In this document: one piece after another, positions 20,285 through 21,300 of the stretch
Numbering within the stretch: the first letter of the stretch is position 1
Layout: each line of letters begins with the position of its first letter
DNA from: DALYJJ01 sp031969915
Lineage (GTDB): Bacteria > Acidobacteriota > Terriglobia > Bryobacterales > Bryobacteraceae
Length of the DNA: 21,300 bases
Direction of reading: 5' to 3'
Assembly: GCA_031969915.1 (NCBI GenBank)
Contig: DALYJJ010000108.1
Location: 1-21,300 of the forward strand
Translations under genes and position numbers: made by a program
The notes under the pieces: model-generated
What the model was told of the DNA's origin: nothing
Databases searched by the model: none
What the model saw: the letters and a program-made list of their open reading frames with translations, nothing else

Positions 20285-21300
20285 ATGCGTCTCGCATTCG
20301 CGCTATTCGTGTGTTCACTCGCGCTACAGGCTCAGACTTTCCGCGGCGCCATCTCCGGAGTCATCACCGATGCCTCGGGCGCCGCCGTTCCGGGCGCGGC
20401 TATTCGGGCGGAACTCACCGCCACCGGTCTCACGCGCACCACTACGTCTTCGTCGTCCGGAGACTTCGCGTTTCCCGACATTCCGCTCGGCATCTACACG
20501 GTCACCGTTTCGATGGACGGCTTCCAGGGCCAGAAGATGGAGAAGGTGGAAGTCGCGGTTTCGAAGACGACGAACCTGACGTTCTCACTTGCGGTCGCGC
20601 AGCAGGTCTCGGTGGTGGAAGTGTCCGCGACGGCCGCCTCGCTCGAAACCACGTCCACGGCCCTGGTGGGTGTGGTGGGCCCGAAGCTGGTGGAAGACCT
20701 GCCGATGAACGGCCGCGACTTCCGCCAGATGCTGAAGCTCTCGCCGGGGGTCTCGCCGTCGAGCAACTCAGTAAACGGGATGCGGACCAGCGGCAACAAC
20801 TATCAGATCGACGGAGCGGACAACAACGACGCCTTCCACAACACCTCGGCGGTCAACCAGGGCGGAGTCTCGGGCATCGCGGGTACGCTGCTGCCGGTGG
20901 AAGCCATCGACCAGTTCTCCGTGGTCACCAACGGGAGCGCCGAACTGGGGCGCAACGGCGGCTCGAACGTCAACCTGGTGATCAAGTCCGGCACCAACGA
21001 GTTTCACGGCTCGGCCTACTATTTCAACCGCAACGAGTACTTCGCGGCCCTGACGCCGTTTCAGGTGGCGGGCGCGAAGAAGCGCGTGATGCGCAATGAC
21101 CAGTGGGGCTTCTCGCTGGGCGGCCACATTGTCCGCAACAAGACGTTCTTCTTTCTGACCGGAGAAAACCAGAAGGCCCTGGCCGCGAACTCGCTTCGCA
21201 ACACGCATCCCTCCGAGGCCTGGGTGGCGGACGGCACGCGCATCCTGAACCAGCTCAACGTTCCGGTGAACCCGGTTTCACGCAACCTGCTGAGCTTCTG
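20285..21300 (+). CDS. Oar-like TonB-dependent receptor, partial (runs off right edge)
   Basis: The frame from ATG 20285 (GGGGG four bases upstream) is open to the window end, giving 338 complete residues. There is a signal peptide (MRLAFALFVCSLALQAQ). A carboxypeptidase-regulatory-like beta-sandwich follows (about 20-105), with GAISGVITDASGAAVPGAAI and FPDIPLGIYTVTVSMDGFQ. Then comes the plug domain (about 120-235) with LPMNGRDFRQMLKLSPGV, YQIDGADNN and VVTNGSAELGRNGGSNVNLV, and the first barrel strands (FHGSAYYFNRNEYF, FFFLTGENQ). This architecture is the hugely expanded Oar-like receptor family of Acidobacteria, thought to import or bind large oligomers such as polysaccharide fragments. 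It is divergent from a sulfatase gene, hinting at a shared substrate. Confidence 0.93.
   Translation, partial: MRLAFALFVCSLALQAQTFRGAISGVITDASGAAVPGAAIRAELTATGLTRTTTSSSSGDFAFPDIPLGIYTVTVSMDGFQGQKMEKVEVAVSKTTNLTFSLAVAQQVSVVEVSATAASLETTSTALVGVVGPKLVEDLPMNGRDFRQMLKLSPGVSPSSNSVNGMRTSGNNYQIDGADNNDAFHNTSAVNQGGVSGIAGTLLPVEAIDQFSVVTNGSAELGRNGGSNVNLVIKSGTNEFHGSAYYFNRNEYFAALTPFQVAGAKKRVMRNDQWGFSLGGHIVRNKTFFFLTGENQKALAANSLRNTHPSEAWVADGTRILNQLNVPVNPVSRNLLSF

Overview
The window looks like a chromosomal segment of a GC-rich soil acidobacterium, most likely of the Solibacter/Bryobacter type. This is inferred from the mix of families: an Oar-like TonB-dependent receptor with an N-terminal carboxypeptidase-regulatory domain, a sulfatase, a ceramidase-like hydrolase, an IorA/IorB-type molybdenum oxidoreductase, and many Rhs/YD-repeat scraps. 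No rRNA, tRNA or CRISPR array was seen.

Region 1 (1-2241, all minus strand) is a compact three-gene cassette. It holds a phage-terminase-like ATPase (2241-1411), an RNase H-like terminase nuclease (1404-754), and a protein with the RRNGAKSRGPKT..GKARSAQN motif that runs off the left edge (703-1). The ATPase and nuclease ORFs are in the same frame and separated by one TAA plus two codons, so they read as one terminase large subunit split exactly between its domains. No portal, capsid or tail gene is visible. A G-quadruplex-type motif lies just upstream.

Region 2 (about 2458-8031, mostly plus strand) is an accessory graveyard, visibly less GC-rich than its surroundings. It contains short Rhs/YD-repeat tails, each followed by a small orphan gene, several with stop and start overlapping as GTGA. 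The orphan genes encode a four-helix membrane protein, secreted proteins, two HEAT-like paralogues, and a 180-residue orphan. Several are frameshifted or truncated. Remnants of an IS256/mutator-type and an IS630-type transposase are scattered between them. The layout fits decayed Rhs toxin-tip/immunity modules. A 36-bp sequence across a toxin-tail/downstream-gene junction occurs twice (4076-4111 and 7467-7502).

Region 3 (8175-12559) begins with a secreted protein whose 3' third and terminator are tandemly duplicated (period about 344 bp). A convergent two-component operon follows (OmpR-type regulator and histidine kinase, ATGA overlap). A Spy/CpxP-like periplasmic protein diverges from the kinase across a short intergenic region containing a dyad of GTTAA/GTAAA half-sites. 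This arrangement resembles CpxRA-CpxP or ZraSR-ZraP envelope or metal stress systems.

Region 4 (12561-21300) is ordinary core-like metabolism. It holds an iorAB-type oxidoreductase pair, a 51-residue YHS-domain protein, a ceramidase-like hydrolase and a divergent sugar-phosphate isomerase/epimerase-type TIM barrel that appear to share one symmetrical -10 element. These are followed by a DUF218 protein, a small membrane protein, a sulfatase, and the start of a TonB-dependent receptor cut by the right edge.
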